Assembly (NCBI GenBank): GCA_965263365.1
Contig: OZ253672.1
Location: 2,046,001-2,110,000 of the forward strand
Reading direction: 5' to 3'
DNA from: CANMUM01 sp965263365
Lineage (GTDB): Bacteria > Pseudomonadota > Alphaproteobacteria > Rhodobacterales > Rhodobacteraceae
Length of the DNA stretch: 64,000 nucleotides
Part shown: piece by piece, positions 1 through 9,351 of the stretch
Position numbering within the stretch: position 1 is the stretch's first letter
How the letters are laid out: every line of letters begins with the position of its first letter
Notes under the pieces: generated by a model
The model's input: the letters and a program-made list of their open reading frames with translations, nothing else
What the model was told of the DNA's origin: nothing
The model's database searches: none
Made by a program: the position numbers and the translations under genes

Positions 1-209
1 GACGTTTCTGAGGCAATGAGTATATTAAATTCATCTATCCACCCAGCGGCCGAAACATATTCATCAAATTGCCACATTCGCGCTTTCGTATCATCTTCTC
101 CACGTTCATACATGCGCATTTCCATAATATCGAACCATATCAACTTTTGACGCATTGGATGCCACAAGGGACCTTCCCCCAATGTACAAATCGTATGATC
201 ATAAATCAT
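1..209 (-). CDS. SMP-30/gluconolactonase-family sugar lactonase, N-terminal part only
   Basis: The first 69 codons of a minus-strand gene are visible and the rest lies beyond the left edge. The start reads MIYDHTICTLGEGPLWHP, with the GEGPLW motif whose Glu is a metal ligand in SMP-30/LRE lactonases, followed by the strand LIWFDI typical of the first propeller blade. The ATG overlaps the dgoA stop in an ATGA, so it is the last visible gene of the galactose operon. The likely role is hydrolysing galactono-lactone made by the sugar dehydrogenase to galactonate before dehydration. Family assignment is good; substrate is inferred from context only. Confidence 0.85.
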   Translation of the reverse strand, partial: MIYDHTICTLGEGPLWHPMRQKLIWFDIMEMRMYERGEDDTKARMWQFDEYVSAAGWIDEFNILIASET

Positions 210-811
210 GAAAAAGCCTCATCATAGGCTTCAACGATATTCTGCGCTTTTTTCACAACCGCTTCTTGAGTGTCTCCCGCCTTATAAATCGCAGACCCGA
301 TTCCAAATCCGCTTGCGCCGGCTTGAACCCACTCGCCAAAATTTTCTGGGCGCGCACCGCCAACAGCTAGGCATTCGGTCTCAGGTGGCAAAACGGCTCG
401 CATTGCTTTAAGCCCTATCGGCCCTACCATTTCGCCCGGGAAAAACTTAAGTCCATCCGCCCCTGCATTCAAAGCAGCAAAACCCTCAGAAGGCGTCAAA
501 ACACCCGGATAACTTAACATGCCATTTTTCTTGGTTTTTTGTATTATTTGTGGGTCGCAATTCGGAGACACAACCATATGCGCACCAATGCTAGCCAAAC
601 GCTCGACATCTTCCAATCGTAAAACAGTTCCGGCGCCAAAGACACCTTGCCCATGAAAGCGCGTTAAAAGTTTTTCAATACTATCAAATGGAGTAGGCGA
701 GTTCAAAGGAACTTCAATTTTATTGATACCTTTTTCTAAAATCACTTCGGCAATTTGTTCGACTTCATCTGGACTCACACCACGCAAAATCGCAATAATA
801 TTTCTACTCAT
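206..811 (-). CDS. dgoA: 2-dehydro-3-deoxy-6-phosphogalactonate aldolase
   Basis: A 201-residue class I aldolase of the KDPG/KDPGal family. It should cleave 2-keto-3-deoxy-6-phosphogalactonate to pyruvate and glyceraldehyde 3-phosphate in the cytoplasm. Arg10 (ILRG), Glu33 (IEVPLNS) and the Schiff-base Lys122 (GLKFFPGE) are all present, and length is normal for the family. It overlaps dgoK upstream and the lactonase downstream by four bases each, so it is translated from the same operon. The phosphogalactonate rather than phosphogluconate assignment rests on the adjoining DgoK and alpha-galactosidase; the fold alone would not separate the two. Confidence 0.93.
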   Translation of the reverse strand: MSRNIIAILRGVSPDEVEQIAEVILEKGINKIEVPLNSPTPFDSIEKLLTRFHGQGVFGAGTVLRLEDVERLASIGAHMVVSPNCDPQIIQKTKKNGMLSYPGVLTPSEGFAALNAGADGLKFFPGEMVGPIGLKAMRAVLPPETECLAVGGARPENFGEWVQAGASGFGIGSAIYKAGDTQEAVVKKAQNIVEAYDEAFS

Positions 812-1701
812 AAATTCATCTCTTTAAACGCTAATTTTAACCCTTCAAGTGTCAATGTACTCGCCTGAATTGCTTGAACATCGCCACCTAGATGTTGAAT
901 AGCGATTTGATAAAGGCGCACGAGTTCACTTGAGCCAATCACAACAGTTTGGTGATCTTGCCACATGTCCTTTGTGCTCGCCAACTCTGCCGCAATTAAA
1001 CTCGCAGAGAGGCCAATAACGGCCTGCTGATCACTTTCAAGCAAATCTTTTGCCCGCAAAGAAAAAAGTGATCGAGAGAAATTTTCGGGAGCTTCAAATA
1101 TTGCCTCGAGGTCTCTCAAGAAGCGCTTGTCATCCCATTCAATTTGTCGATTAAGAATGCTGTGCCGAAGAACCGACTGATTTTTCAAAAGTGAAAATAC
1201 TTCGCCCGTTAAAACTGTGCTAAACTTTTGGATTTTCTGATCTAAAACATAAGCCCACTTAGAGTGGGTTCCCGGTAAACACAAAACGCCATCAAAATTG
1301 GGTGTTGTTGAGAGAAAGCCTGCGATTTGGGTTTCTTCGCCGCGCATAACATCGGCAGGGTGTTCCTGCTTGACACCAGACAAGATGCGCACAGCAATTC
1401 GGGGATCTGAGCAGGAAACTTCAACCCAATTTTGAGAGGGCGTACAAGGTGTTGGCACATAGGGGGCTTCAACCCAGCCTTGACGCGCACCAACCATTCC
1501 GCACGCAAATACTGGTGTCGCATCATCAGACAGCCAAGGTTCAATATGCGAAAGTAAAACAGTCTCAAATTCGTTCTTTTCAAGACTTCCCATGCCTTGA
1601 TCCGAACGCTTTTCGTCGCGCACTGATCCATCATTTCCCATTGCCCAAATACGTAGATTTGAGGTGCCCCAGTCAACAGCAATCCAGTCCGCTTTGATCA
1701 T
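808..1701 (-). CDS. dgoK: 2-dehydro-3-deoxygalactonokinase
   Basis: A 297-residue DgoK-type sugar-acid kinase (ASKHA fold). It phosphorylates 2-keto-3-deoxygalactonate with ATP, giving the substrate of DgoA. The N-terminal phosphate-1 loop DWGTSNLRIW (residues 10-19), the GMVGARQGWVEAPY segment and the PGTHSKW motif are characteristic of DgoK. The ATG overlaps the SDR stop (ATGA) and its own stop overlaps the dgoA start. Together with dgoA it completes the lower part of the De Ley-Doudoroff pathway. Confidence 0.93.
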   Translation of the reverse strand: MIKADWIAVDWGTSNLRIWAMGNDGSVRDEKRSDQGMGSLEKNEFETVLLSHIEPWLSDDATPVFACGMVGARQGWVEAPYVPTPCTPSQNWVEVSCSDPRIAVRILSGVKQEHPADVMRGEETQIAGFLSTTPNFDGVLCLPGTHSKWAYVLDQKIQKFSTVLTGEVFSLLKNQSVLRHSILNRQIEWDDKRFLRDLEAIFEAPENFSRSLFSLRAKDLLESDQQAVIGLSASLIAAELASTKDMWQDHQTVVIGSSELVRLYQIAIQHLGGDVQAIQASTLTLEGLKLAFKEMNL

Positions 1702-2462
1702 CCAGTCACCACCACACCGCCGTCAATGACAAGGACTTGACCCGTCATCATTTGACTTGCCTCTGACGCTAAAAATAAAGTGCCTCCCAACATATCTTCA
1801 GGCTTAAGATGTTCTTTCAAGCACTGCTTTTCTAAATGGGCTGCTAGATCTTTCGGCGATGCCCATTGATCGAGTTGCTTTTGGGTCAAAACCCAGCCCG
1901 GAACAAGCGCGTTTACACGAATCTTTTTAGGGCCAAGCTCACGCGCAAGCGCGCGCGTTAATCCGGTAATTGCGGCGTTTGCGGCTACATATGCTGGATA
2001 GCCTGCATTGCCCATCATATAACTTGCAGATGAATAATTTATGATCGATCCGCCACCATTTTTTGCCATGAATGGGGCAACAAATTGAGCTGTGAAAAAA
2101 TAGGGGCGCAAGTTTACCGCATGATTAAAATCCCAATCCTCAACTGAATACTCATCAAGCGAATGGCGGACGTCATTACCAGCGTTATTGATAAGGATAT
2201 CAATATCACCAAGCTTATTTTGCACCTTGGACATCGCATTCTTAACAGCGTCAATATCGGTTAAATCACATTTTTCAAAATGAGGTTCGACGCCGTGTTT
2301 TTCTTTCATATCAGCCAAAAATGCGCGCGCATCTGATCGCTGAACAAAACTCACCTTTGCCCCTTGTTTAAGGAAACCTTCCGTCAGCGCAGCCCCAATG
2401 CCCGAACCACCGCCTGTGATAAATACATGTTTGTCTTTTAGGTCATGAAATTCGAAATTCAT
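1698..2462 (-). CDS. SDR-family sugar dehydrogenase, probably galactose 1-dehydrogenase, with altered catalytic motif
   Basis: A 254-residue classical short-chain dehydrogenase. The nucleotide-binding motif TGGGSGIG (16-23), NNAG (92-95) and the C-terminal VIDGG are intact, and the context suggests NAD(P)-linked oxidation of galactose to the lactone. The active site is unusual: the Ser is present near 145 and the Tyr is Tyr158, but the Lys of YxxxK is Asn162 (motif YVAAN, codon AAC). Flanking residues AAITGLTRALAREL align without gaps, so this is a real substitution rather than misalignment. Coupled to the dehydratase (TAATG) and to dgoK (ATGA). It could be a variant dehydrogenase, or an enzyme using another proton relay. 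Confidence 0.8.
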   Translation of the reverse strand: MNFEFHDLKDKHVFITGGGSGIGAALTEGFLKQGAKVSFVQRSDARAFLADMKEKHGVEPHFEKCDLTDIDAVKNAMSKVQNKLGDIDILINNAGNDVRHSLDEYSVEDWDFNHAVNLRPYFFTAQFVAPFMAKNGGGSIINYSSASYMMGNAGYPAYVAANAAITGLTRALARELGPKKIRVNALVPGWVLTQKQLDQWASPKDLAAHLEKQCLKEHLKPEDMLGGTLFLASEASQMMTGQVLVIDGGVVVTG

Positions 2463-4171
2463 TAATGGCTCTCCCTCGTGACAAGTCTGGTATCCTTACC
2501 CACTAAAAAGTCTAAATCCGCTCCTTGATCCGCTCCTAAAACATGATCAATATACAGCTTCGCATAGCCACGTGAATAATGCGGTGGCGCTGGCGCCCAA
2601 TTATTACGCCGATTTTCAATTTCATCATCAGAAACGAGAAGTTCTAAAATGCCGGCGCGCGCATCGAGACGAATACGGTCACCGGTTTTGACAAGAGCCA
2701 ATACACCGCCTGCTTCTGCTTCTGGAGAAACATGTAAAACAACCGTGCCAAAGGCAGTTCCCGACATTCGTGCATCAGAAACACGAACCATATCACGCAC
2801 ACCTTTTTCAACTAAGACCCGTGGAATCGGCATATTGCCGACTTCAGGCATGCCCGGATAACCTTTCGGACCGCATCCTTTGAGGACCAATATTGTATCT
2901 TCAGTGACAGGCAAATCTTCACGATCTATATTTTCTTTGAGATCTTCAATATTTTCGAAAACGAAAACTTCTGCTTCATGCTTCAATAGATCATCGGTTG
3001 CTGCAGAAGGTTTGATAATCGCGCCCTTGGGAGCCAGATTTCCACGCAAAACCCGCAATCCAGCCGATGGTTTCAAAGGTGCATCAATTGGATAGATTAC
3101 ATCGCCATTATAAACCTCAGCACCTTCAGCATAGAGCCCAATATCTTTGTTCATCACTGTGTTTGCAGGCCGCAAGTGATTTTTTAACTCTCCGAGTACT
3201 GCGGGGACACCGCCCGCATAGGCGAAATCTTCCATTAAATATTGGCCTGAGGGCATACAATTCACCAATAGCGGAATATCTGAACCGCACTCAAAATCAT
3301 CAAGCGACAAATCGACTTCCATTCGCCCCGCAATCGCCAAAAGATGAACAACTGCATTCGTCGACCCACCCACAGCGGCGTTAGTTATGATCGCGTTTTC
3401 AAAACTTTCTTTGGTCAAAATCTTAGACATTTTAAGATCTTCATCGACCATTTCTACAATTCGCTTACCAGTTAGGTGCGCAAGCATAGCTCGTCTTGCA
3501 TCAACAGCAGGAAGCGCCGCGTTTGTTGGCAAACTCATGCCCATCGCCTCAACCAAGGAAGCCATCGTACTCGCCGTTCCCATCGTCATGCAGACGCCTT
3601 TGGATCGCGACATTCCACTTTCTGCGGCCATAAATTCTTCAAGGCTCATATCGCCAGCCCTCACAGCCTCGGAAAATTTCCAGACGTCAGTCCCTGAACC
3701 AATATCCTTACCTTTCCATTTTCCATTGAGCATAGGTCCAGAACTCACAACAATTGTCGGTAAATCAACAGAAGCCGCACCCATTAATTGGCCAGGCGTC
3801 GTTTTATCACAGCCGCCCAGCAATACGACACCGTCAATACCATAAGCGCGAATGCTCTCCTCCACATCCATGGCAAGCAAATTGCGAAAAAGCATTGCTG
3901 TCGGCTTCATCTGTGTTTCACCGAGGCTCATAACCGGAAATTCAACAGGAAAACCGCCTGCCTCCCAAACGCCGCGCTTCACGGCTTCCGCCAAATCACG
4001 CAAACCCGAATTACATGGTGTTAATTCACTCCATGTATTGCAAATTCCGATGATTGGACGGCCATCGAAAGCATGATCGGGAAATCCCTGATTTTTCATC
4101 CAAGACCGATGAATGAATCCATCCTTGTCAAGTTTTCCATACCAATGAGATGAACGTCGCTTTTTGCTCAT
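2462..4171 (-). CDS. IlvD/Edd-family sugar-acid dehydratase, predicted galactonate dehydratase
   Basis: A 569-residue Fe-S dehydratase. Cys53, Cys121 and Cys194 have the 68/73-residue spacing of the [2Fe-2S] cysteines in pentonate/hexonate dehydratases of this family, and CDKTTPGQ (121-128) holds the Mg-binding Asp and Lys. Size and motifs fit the arabinonate/xylonate/galactonate branch better than IlvD itself. In this operon it should dehydrate galactonate to 2-keto-3-deoxygalactonate, the step done by the enolase-family DgoD in enterobacteria. It overlaps the alpha-galactosidase stop (ATGA). The exact sugar acid is inferred from neighbours. Confidence 0.9.
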   Translation of the reverse strand: MSKKRRSSHWYGKLDKDGFIHRSWMKNQGFPDHAFDGRPIIGICNTWSELTPCNSGLRDLAEAVKRGVWEAGGFPVEFPVMSLGETQMKPTAMLFRNLLAMDVEESIRAYGIDGVVLLGGCDKTTPGQLMGAASVDLPTIVVSSGPMLNGKWKGKDIGSGTDVWKFSEAVRAGDMSLEEFMAAESGMSRSKGVCMTMGTASTMASLVEAMGMSLPTNAALPAVDARRAMLAHLTGKRIVEMVDEDLKMSKILTKESFENAIITNAAVGGSTNAVVHLLAIAGRMEVDLSLDDFECGSDIPLLVNCMPSGQYLMEDFAYAGGVPAVLGELKNHLRPANTVMNKDIGLYAEGAEVYNGDVIYPIDAPLKPSAGLRVLRGNLAPKGAIIKPSAATDDLLKHEAEVFVFENIEDLKENIDREDLPVTEDTILVLKGCGPKGYPGMPEVGNMPIPRVLVEKGVRDMVRVSDARMSGTAFGTVVLHVSPEAEAGGVLALVKTGDRIRLDARAGILELLVSDDEIENRRNNWAPAPPHYSRGYAKLYIDHVLGADQGADLDFLVGKDTRLVTRESH

Positions 4172-6252
4172 ATTTTTCGTCCTTTAATCACCCAGCATTG
4201 CGATGGAAAGCTCCACGGCAAGGTCAGTCCGTATTGCATTAAATAAGCCCCACTCACCTTCATATTATTGAATTTCAATAGTGGTTTGCCGCGCGAAAGC
4301 TTATGAAGCTCATCTCTATTCACCAATTCTATTTCATACACAGCATGCGCATCAAGCGCCGTTGCTCGCAATGGTCTTGGCGCAATTTGAGAACTTGTAT
4401 CAATCTTATTTGCAAAAATAACAAACTGATCTTGATCATCGCTTAAATGTTGTTCTGCGAGAACTGCATGATCATCACTATCTAAGCGCAATATATCCGC
4501 ATGTTGCATCCATGATCGTTCGCGTTTCCACCATTTCGTTACATTCGTCAATATTTCAAATTCTTCAGGCGTCAGTTCGCGCGGATCCATCTCAAAGCCC
4601 ATATGCCTTTGAGCCGCAACCCACGCCCGAAATTGCATAGGATGCACACGCCCAGATGTATGACAATATCGGGGCCCAACGTGACTTCCGGTCACATTTG
4701 CTGACAAGAAAAGGAGAGAACCATGCTGTATTCGTGCGCGTTCAAGGGCATCATTGCTATCTGAGAGCCAAATGCGATGTGTCCGTTCCAAAATGCCAAA
4801 ATCAATACGCCCGCCGCCGGAGGCGCAGCTTTCGATTTCGACATTTGGAAAAGCCGTACGAAGTTTATCAATCAGCATATAAGAACCGCGCGTTTGAGCT
4901 GCATCCGGCATCGGTAAAACGCGGTTATGATCCCATTTGATATAATCAATATCATATTCGTCTAAAATCTTTGCAATGCGGTCAAAAAGAAATGCTCGCA
5001 CTTCCGGTAAAGCCATATTCATCGCCTTTTGAAACCGGCCCAAAATTTGATCTTGGGAACCCAAAGCCCAATGCGGATTGACCTCATATATACTCGATTG
5101 AGGGTTGATCATCTCTGGCTCAAACCAAATTCCAAAGCTCATACCCTGCCCATGGACAAAATCGATTAGTGGTTTCAATCCATCCGGATATTTACGAGGA
5201 TCCACTTCCCATTCGGATAGCGCGCGCGTATCATCATCACGTGATCCAAACCATCCGTCATCTAATACAAACCGCTCCGCACCGAGTTCTGCGGCTTTGG
5301 CAGCAATTTCTTTTAGCTCTGGCAGATTATGATCAAAATATACAGCCTCCCAACAATTATAATGAACAGGGCGAGGGGCTTTCGGTTTTGGAAATCTAAC
5401 GATATGGCGCCGTAGATGATTTTGAAAAGCGCGAGCGACGCCGTTAATGCCCTCACTTGAGTACGTCAAATATAAGGGCGCGGAATGAAAGCTACGCGAA
5501 GCCTCTGTTTCCATGCGTGCGGCATGCCCAAACTGAATTTGACGACGACCGTCAGGAAGCTCTTCGGCGATCATTTTATGACCGCCCGACCAACCATAAT
5601 GGAACCCATACACATTTCCATGTGTGTTCCGCGCACCTTTTTCTGGAACGATTAAGCCAGGGAAATGTTCATGACCCGTTCGACCTGTCCGATTTTCCCG
5701 AAACCGCATCCCTGCACTCCACGGTGTGCGAACCTCTTGAAATTCTCCGCACCAACGTCCTGCAAAATCAATCATTTCTTCAGAAGCTTGCGGAGCGGGT
5801 AAAACAGGCGCAGCGAGCCAGTGTAAGTGAATAGGCTCATCGGCCGTCAGAGTTGAACGCGCAACGATCACATTGCTATCAATCGAAACCTCAAATCGGG
5901 CTTGATAAGCGAGACCGCCAGCTTCATTTTTATAAATCAGCGTTAAAGCATTTTCTTCCTTAGACTCACGATCAAAGCAAAACTTTGGCAGCAATGGTTC
6001 AGCGTCTTGCGACCTGATGATAATACCCGGCTGACCCGGAAATGTGCGTGTGGCTTCAGGACATATTGACAGGTCAGGGTTTTCATCAAGCATACCCCCC
6101 GTCAGATCAATCATATGCGCGTTAAAAATAAGTTCAAGATCTTCATCTTCTGGAAGCTTTGCTCCCCAATAAGTCACAGATGGCAAACGCCCGCGCTTTG
6201 AACCAAGAACGAGCGTTTGTTGATCTGAGTCCAGACGCCAGGTTTGGATCAC
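4168..6252 (-). CDS. alpha-galactosidase, GH36
   Basis: A 694-residue GH36 enzyme releasing terminal alpha-galactose from melibiose/raffinose-type or galactosylglycerol-type substrates. Nucleophile Asp441 lies in YIKWDHNR and the acid/base Asp498 in WLSDSNDA; DDGWF (331-335) and FEPEM (378-382) are further barrel motifs. The N-terminal beta-supersandwich and full family length are present. There is no signal peptide, so it is cytoplasmic and acts after ABC import of the intact oligosaccharide. It overlaps both the downstream dehydratase and the upstream permease by four bases. Confidence 0.95.
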   Translation of the reverse strand: MIQTWRLDSDQQTLVLGSKRGRLPSVTYWGAKLPEDEDLELIFNAHMIDLTGGMLDENPDLSICPEATRTFPGQPGIIIRSQDAEPLLPKFCFDRESKEENALTLIYKNEAGGLAYQARFEVSIDSNVIVARSTLTADEPIHLHWLAAPVLPAPQASEEMIDFAGRWCGEFQEVRTPWSAGMRFRENRTGRTGHEHFPGLIVPEKGARNTHGNVYGFHYGWSGGHKMIAEELPDGRRQIQFGHAARMETEASRSFHSAPLYLTYSSEGINGVARAFQNHLRRHIVRFPKPKAPRPVHYNCWEAVYFDHNLPELKEIAAKAAELGAERFVLDDGWFGSRDDDTRALSEWEVDPRKYPDGLKPLIDFVHGQGMSFGIWFEPEMINPQSSIYEVNPHWALGSQDQILGRFQKAMNMALPEVRAFLFDRIAKILDEYDIDYIKWDHNRVLPMPDAAQTRGSYMLIDKLRTAFPNVEIESCASGGGRIDFGILERTHRIWLSDSNDALERARIQHGSLLFLSANVTGSHVGPRYCHTSGRVHPMQFRAWVAAQRHMGFEMDPRELTPEEFEILTNVTKWWKRERSWMQHADILRLDSDDHAVLAEQHLSDDQDQFVIFANKIDTSSQIAPRPLRATALDAHAVYEIELVNRDELHKLSRGKPLLKFNNMKVSGAYLMQYGLTLPWSFPSQCWVIKGRKI

Positions 6253-7097
6253 TTAACCGCCCCTAAAGTTAAGCCAGCAATAAAGTGGCGTTGCATTAAG
6301 AAGAACATCGCAACAGGTGGGATCGCAGCCATCAAACTTGCTGCAGAAACCAAATGCCATCTGGATACAAACTGTCCATTCAATGACTGAATTCCTGCCG
6401 TGATTGGTTTGGTTTGCTCACCATTTGTCAAAACAGTCGCCCAGAAATAATCATTCCAAACGAATGTAAAAATCAACACAGCGAGCGCAGCGACAGCGGG
6501 CTTCACAAGAGGCAAAACGACATACCAAAATATCCGAAACTCGCCAACACCTTCAATGCGCGCGCTTTCAATGAGATCGAAAGGAAGTGCTTTAATAAAA
6601 TTACGCATGAAGAGTGTACAAAAACCAGTCTGGAAGGCCGCATGAAAAAGCACCAAGCCTGTTACGGTGTTATATAGGTCGGTCTTAACCGCAAGATCAC
6701 GCACGGGAACCATCAAGATTTGAAAGGGTACAAAATTTCCAGCCACAAATAAGAAAAAGAGAGGCAATGCGGCTCTAAATTTATAAATTGATAAGGCATA
6801 ACCCGCTAAACAAGCCAAGGTAACCGAAATAATAACAGTCGGAATCGTTACTTTTATGGAGTTTAGGAAATACGTAAACGCTTTACTCTCCGTAAAAACC
6901 GTCACATAGTTTTCGACCATCTTAAATTCGCTCGGCCAGCTAAACATATTGCCCGAATTGATGTCAGCTGCTGGACGAATAGACGTCATGAAAATGGCGA
7001 GTAAGGGCAGCAACCAGATGAATAATGCTATCGGTACCAAAATTTTATAAGCGCGTTGATAATTCTGCGAACGTTTTTCTAATGGTGTTGGAAACAT
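6249..7097 (-). CDS. carbohydrate ABC transporter permease (MalG type)
   Basis: A 282-residue inner-membrane permease with about six transmembrane helices. It carries the EAA-loop region of MalG-type permeases (IESARIEGVGEFRIFWYVVL, about residues 176-195), which docks on the ATPase. It pairs with the MalF-type permease three bases upstream and the binding protein, while the ATPase is encoded on the other strand at 10218. Its stop overlaps the alpha-galactosidase start, implying that import and hydrolysis are co-expressed. Confidence 0.93.
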   Translation of the reverse strand: MFPTPLEKRSQNYQRAYKILVPIALFIWLLPLLAIFMTSIRPAADINSGNMFSWPSEFKMVENYVTVFTESKAFTYFLNSIKVTIPTVIISVTLACLAGYALSIYKFRAALPLFFLFVAGNFVPFQILMVPVRDLAVKTDLYNTVTGLVLFHAAFQTGFCTLFMRNFIKALPFDLIESARIEGVGEFRIFWYVVLPLVKPAVAALAVLIFTFVWNDYFWATVLTNGEQTKPITAGIQSLNGQFVSRWHLVSAASLMAAIPPVAMFFLMQRHFIAGLTLGAVK

Positions 7098-7100
7098 AAT

Positions 7101-8006
7101 TTATCCTCGCTTTTCATCTTGATACATCACCCACAAGAAGTAGCTAATGAACACAAGCATAATTAAGAACAATATCACAGCAATCGCAGAACCATAGCCC
7201 ATTCGGAAGCCATATTCAGAGAGCGCGGTCTCAAACATGAAATATGAAAGGACATTGGATGAGCCCCACGGACCTCCTTGCGTCATGGTTGCGATCATAT
7301 CGAAAGAACGGAGTGCGCCGATGACCGTGACAACGATCGCCAAAAATGTTGCCGGCCAAAGTTGTGGCAAAACCACGTAACGCAACATGCGCCAACCCTT
7401 AGCGCCGTCAAGACGACCGGCTTCAATTTGATCGGCAGAAACATTATTGAGACCTGTTAAGTACAAGATCATACAATACGCAACTTGCGGCCAAAGGCCT
7501 GCGAAAATAATTCCGTAGGTTACAAAACGCTCGTCACCCAATATAGAGGGAGGCGTTGCCCCAAAAAACTGCCAAATTTTCCCCACAATTCCGAAGTTCG
7601 GATTGTAGAACCATGCAAAAATCAAACCCACAACGACTTGCGAGATCACGAAAGGGAAAAAGAACATGGATTTATAAAAACGCATCCCCCAAATCGTTTG
7701 ATTCAAGAATAATGCAACCATCAATCCCGCAGGCACGGCAAGCATATAAAGGGCCAACCAAATTAGGTTGTTTTTAAGTGATGTATAAAAGCGTTCATCA
7801 CCCATAAGCTCGGCATAGTTCCCCAAACCAACCCATTCAGCTTCTCCAATTCCATTCCATGCATAAAACGAAATCCACATAGACTGAAATATCGGAATAA
7901 TTACGTATATTGCGAAAAATAGTAGCGCCGGTGCCAAAAAAACCCAAGGCGCAATCCGCTGTTGGTTTTTAAGTAGCCACGGTCTTTTTTGAGTAATATT
8001 GGCCAT
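7101..8006 (-). CDS. carbohydrate ABC transporter permease (MalF type)
   Basis: An inner-membrane permease of about 301 residues, six transmembrane helices, with a MalF-type EAA loop (QIEAGRLDGAKGWRMLRYVV). I place the start at the ATG at 8006 (MANITQKRPW); a GTG three codons upstream at 8015 is an alternative. It partners the MalG-type permease for alpha-galactoside import. The gene follows a strong hairpin that separates it from the binding-protein gene, which would lower its expression relative to that gene. Confidence 0.92.
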   Translation of the reverse strand: MANITQKRPWLLKNQQRIAPWVFLAPALLFFAIYVIIPIFQSMWISFYAWNGIGEAEWVGLGNYAELMGDERFYTSLKNNLIWLALYMLAVPAGLMVALFLNQTIWGMRFYKSMFFFPFVISQVVVGLIFAWFYNPNFGIVGKIWQFFGATPPSILGDERFVTYGIIFAGLWPQVAYCMILYLTGLNNVSADQIEAGRLDGAKGWRMLRYVVLPQLWPATFLAIVVTVIGALRSFDMIATMTQGGPWGSSNVLSYFMFETALSEYGFRMGYGSAIAVILFLIMLVFISYFLWVMYQDEKRG

Positions 8007-8037
8007 AGTTTTCACCCGCCCCCGTTGCAGAATAAAT

Positions 8038-8067
8038 AAAACTGGCGAGAGTATTCCCGCCAGTTTT
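8038..8067 (-). terminator. intercistronic hairpin after binding-protein gene
   Basis: A perfect 10-bp inverted repeat (AAAACTGGCG / CGCCAGTTTT) with a 10-nt loop sits between the binding-protein stop and the permease start. On the transcribed strand the right arm ends in TTTT followed by an AT-rich run. Such structures commonly act as partial terminators and 3' stabilisers that raise binding-protein mRNA over permease mRNA. Confidence 0.75.
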
Positions 8068-8073
8068 CAATTA

Positions 8074-9312
8074 TTATTTGTAAACGTTTTCTTGAATACC
8101 ATCGAGGCGCATCAAGATATCATCCAAACGCTCTGGCTTAACCATAAATTCTTGGAAACCTTCCATGCCGGCTTTTGCCATCTCAGCTGGCGCGTCCCGG
8201 TCAAAGAACTGAGCAAGACCTGCAGCCGTTGAAACTGTCTCCATGCCTTCCACGATGAATTTGTCTTCTTCGTTAATTGCAGCCTCAGAGTTTGGTGGCA
8301 ACTGACCGATAGTCTTGTTCCACTCAGACTGAATTTCTGGCTGTGCAATGAAAGCGAGGAATTTACGTGCATCTTCTTTGTTATTCGCATTTGCTGGAAT
8401 AAACAAAGCGTCCGCAGGCGCTTCTTCTGCACGCGGCAAGCCTGGCGTAATTTCTGGGAATTGGAAGAAATCAATTTGCTCTTCTGTGAGCCCAGCATTT
8501 TTCATTCCGTCTACCGCGAAGTTACCCATTACATACATTGCCGCTTCACCTGAAGCGAATGGCGCAAGCGCATCTTGCCATGACATTGTCGCATGGTTCT
8601 CGACGAATGAACAACGGTCAAGCATCACTTTCCAATTTTCGAAAGTGGCTTTAATACGGTCATCAGTGTACTTGATCTCACCTGCAGTCAACGCGTTATG
8701 AACATCATAGCCATTTGTCCGCAAGTTGAGGTAATCAAATACGCCTGCAGCTGTCCAAAGGAATTTTGTGCCAATTGTAAAAGGTGTAACGCCATTTTCT
8801 TTCAACGTGTCACAAGCGCCGAGAAGCTCGTCCCAAGTCGCCGGTTCTTCAATTCCATACTCGGCAAAGATATCCGCACGGTAGTAAATACCCCATTGAT
8901 AGTAAGAATAAGGAACACCCCATTGCTTGCCGTCACGCGTCATTGTTGGCTTGATCGCTTCAAAGCTTGACGATAGGTTTGGATCCGACTCCCAAAGATC
9001 GGAAATATCCTCAAATTGACCGGCATCTACAAATGGTGCCATACGGTTACCCGGGTACCATGCTGTGATGTCTGGTGCATCAGCAGACAAGAAGTTACGG
9101 ATCGCTGTTTTGTGGGCTTCACGGTCAGTGATATTTACAATAACGTTCACATCTGGATTTGCTTCTTGGAAAGCTGCTACGGCTCTCTCAAAGCCCTCTT
9201 TAGGAGCAGGATTTGTATCATCAAAGTTAATTACAAGATCTGCCGCAGCTGACGATGTCGCTATTGCTGAGCTTACCAGAAAACCCAACATAGTTTTTGA
9301 AATATTTGTCAT
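8074..9312 (-). CDS. extracellular solute-binding protein of alpha-galactoside ABC transporter
   Basis: A 412-residue periplasmic binding protein (family 1, MalE/UgpB-like). A signal peptide is visible (MTNISKTMLGFLVSS followed by Ala-rich AIATSSAAA), with mature DLVINFDD after it. The ATG at 9312 is preceded by AGGGAG at good spacing; the TTG one codon upstream is less likely. It is the first gene of the catabolic operon and faces the IclR regulator. Ligand is inferred to be an alpha-galactoside from the downstream GH36 gene; the sequence alone cannot fix the sugar. Confidence 0.92.
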   Translation of the reverse strand: MTNISKTMLGFLVSSAIATSSAAADLVINFDDTNPAPKEGFERAVAAFQEANPDVNVIVNITDREAHKTAIRNFLSADAPDITAWYPGNRMAPFVDAGQFEDISDLWESDPNLSSSFEAIKPTMTRDGKQWGVPYSYYQWGIYYRADIFAEYGIEEPATWDELLGACDTLKENGVTPFTIGTKFLWTAAGVFDYLNLRTNGYDVHNALTAGEIKYTDDRIKATFENWKVMLDRCSFVENHATMSWQDALAPFASGEAAMYVMGNFAVDGMKNAGLTEEQIDFFQFPEITPGLPRAEEAPADALFIPANANNKEDARKFLAFIAQPEIQSEWNKTIGQLPPNSEAAINEEDKFIVEGMETVSTAAGLAQFFDRDAPAEMAKAGMEGFQEFMVKPERLDDILMRLDGIQENVYK

Positions 9313-9351
9313 CAATTTCTCCCTTTAGACAACAATTTATAGTCTCATTAT

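Noticed and set aside
5457..5834. A 125-codon frame antisense to the alpha-galactosidase
   Set aside because: Wholly inside the GH36 gene and without recognisable features; ordinary antisense openness.
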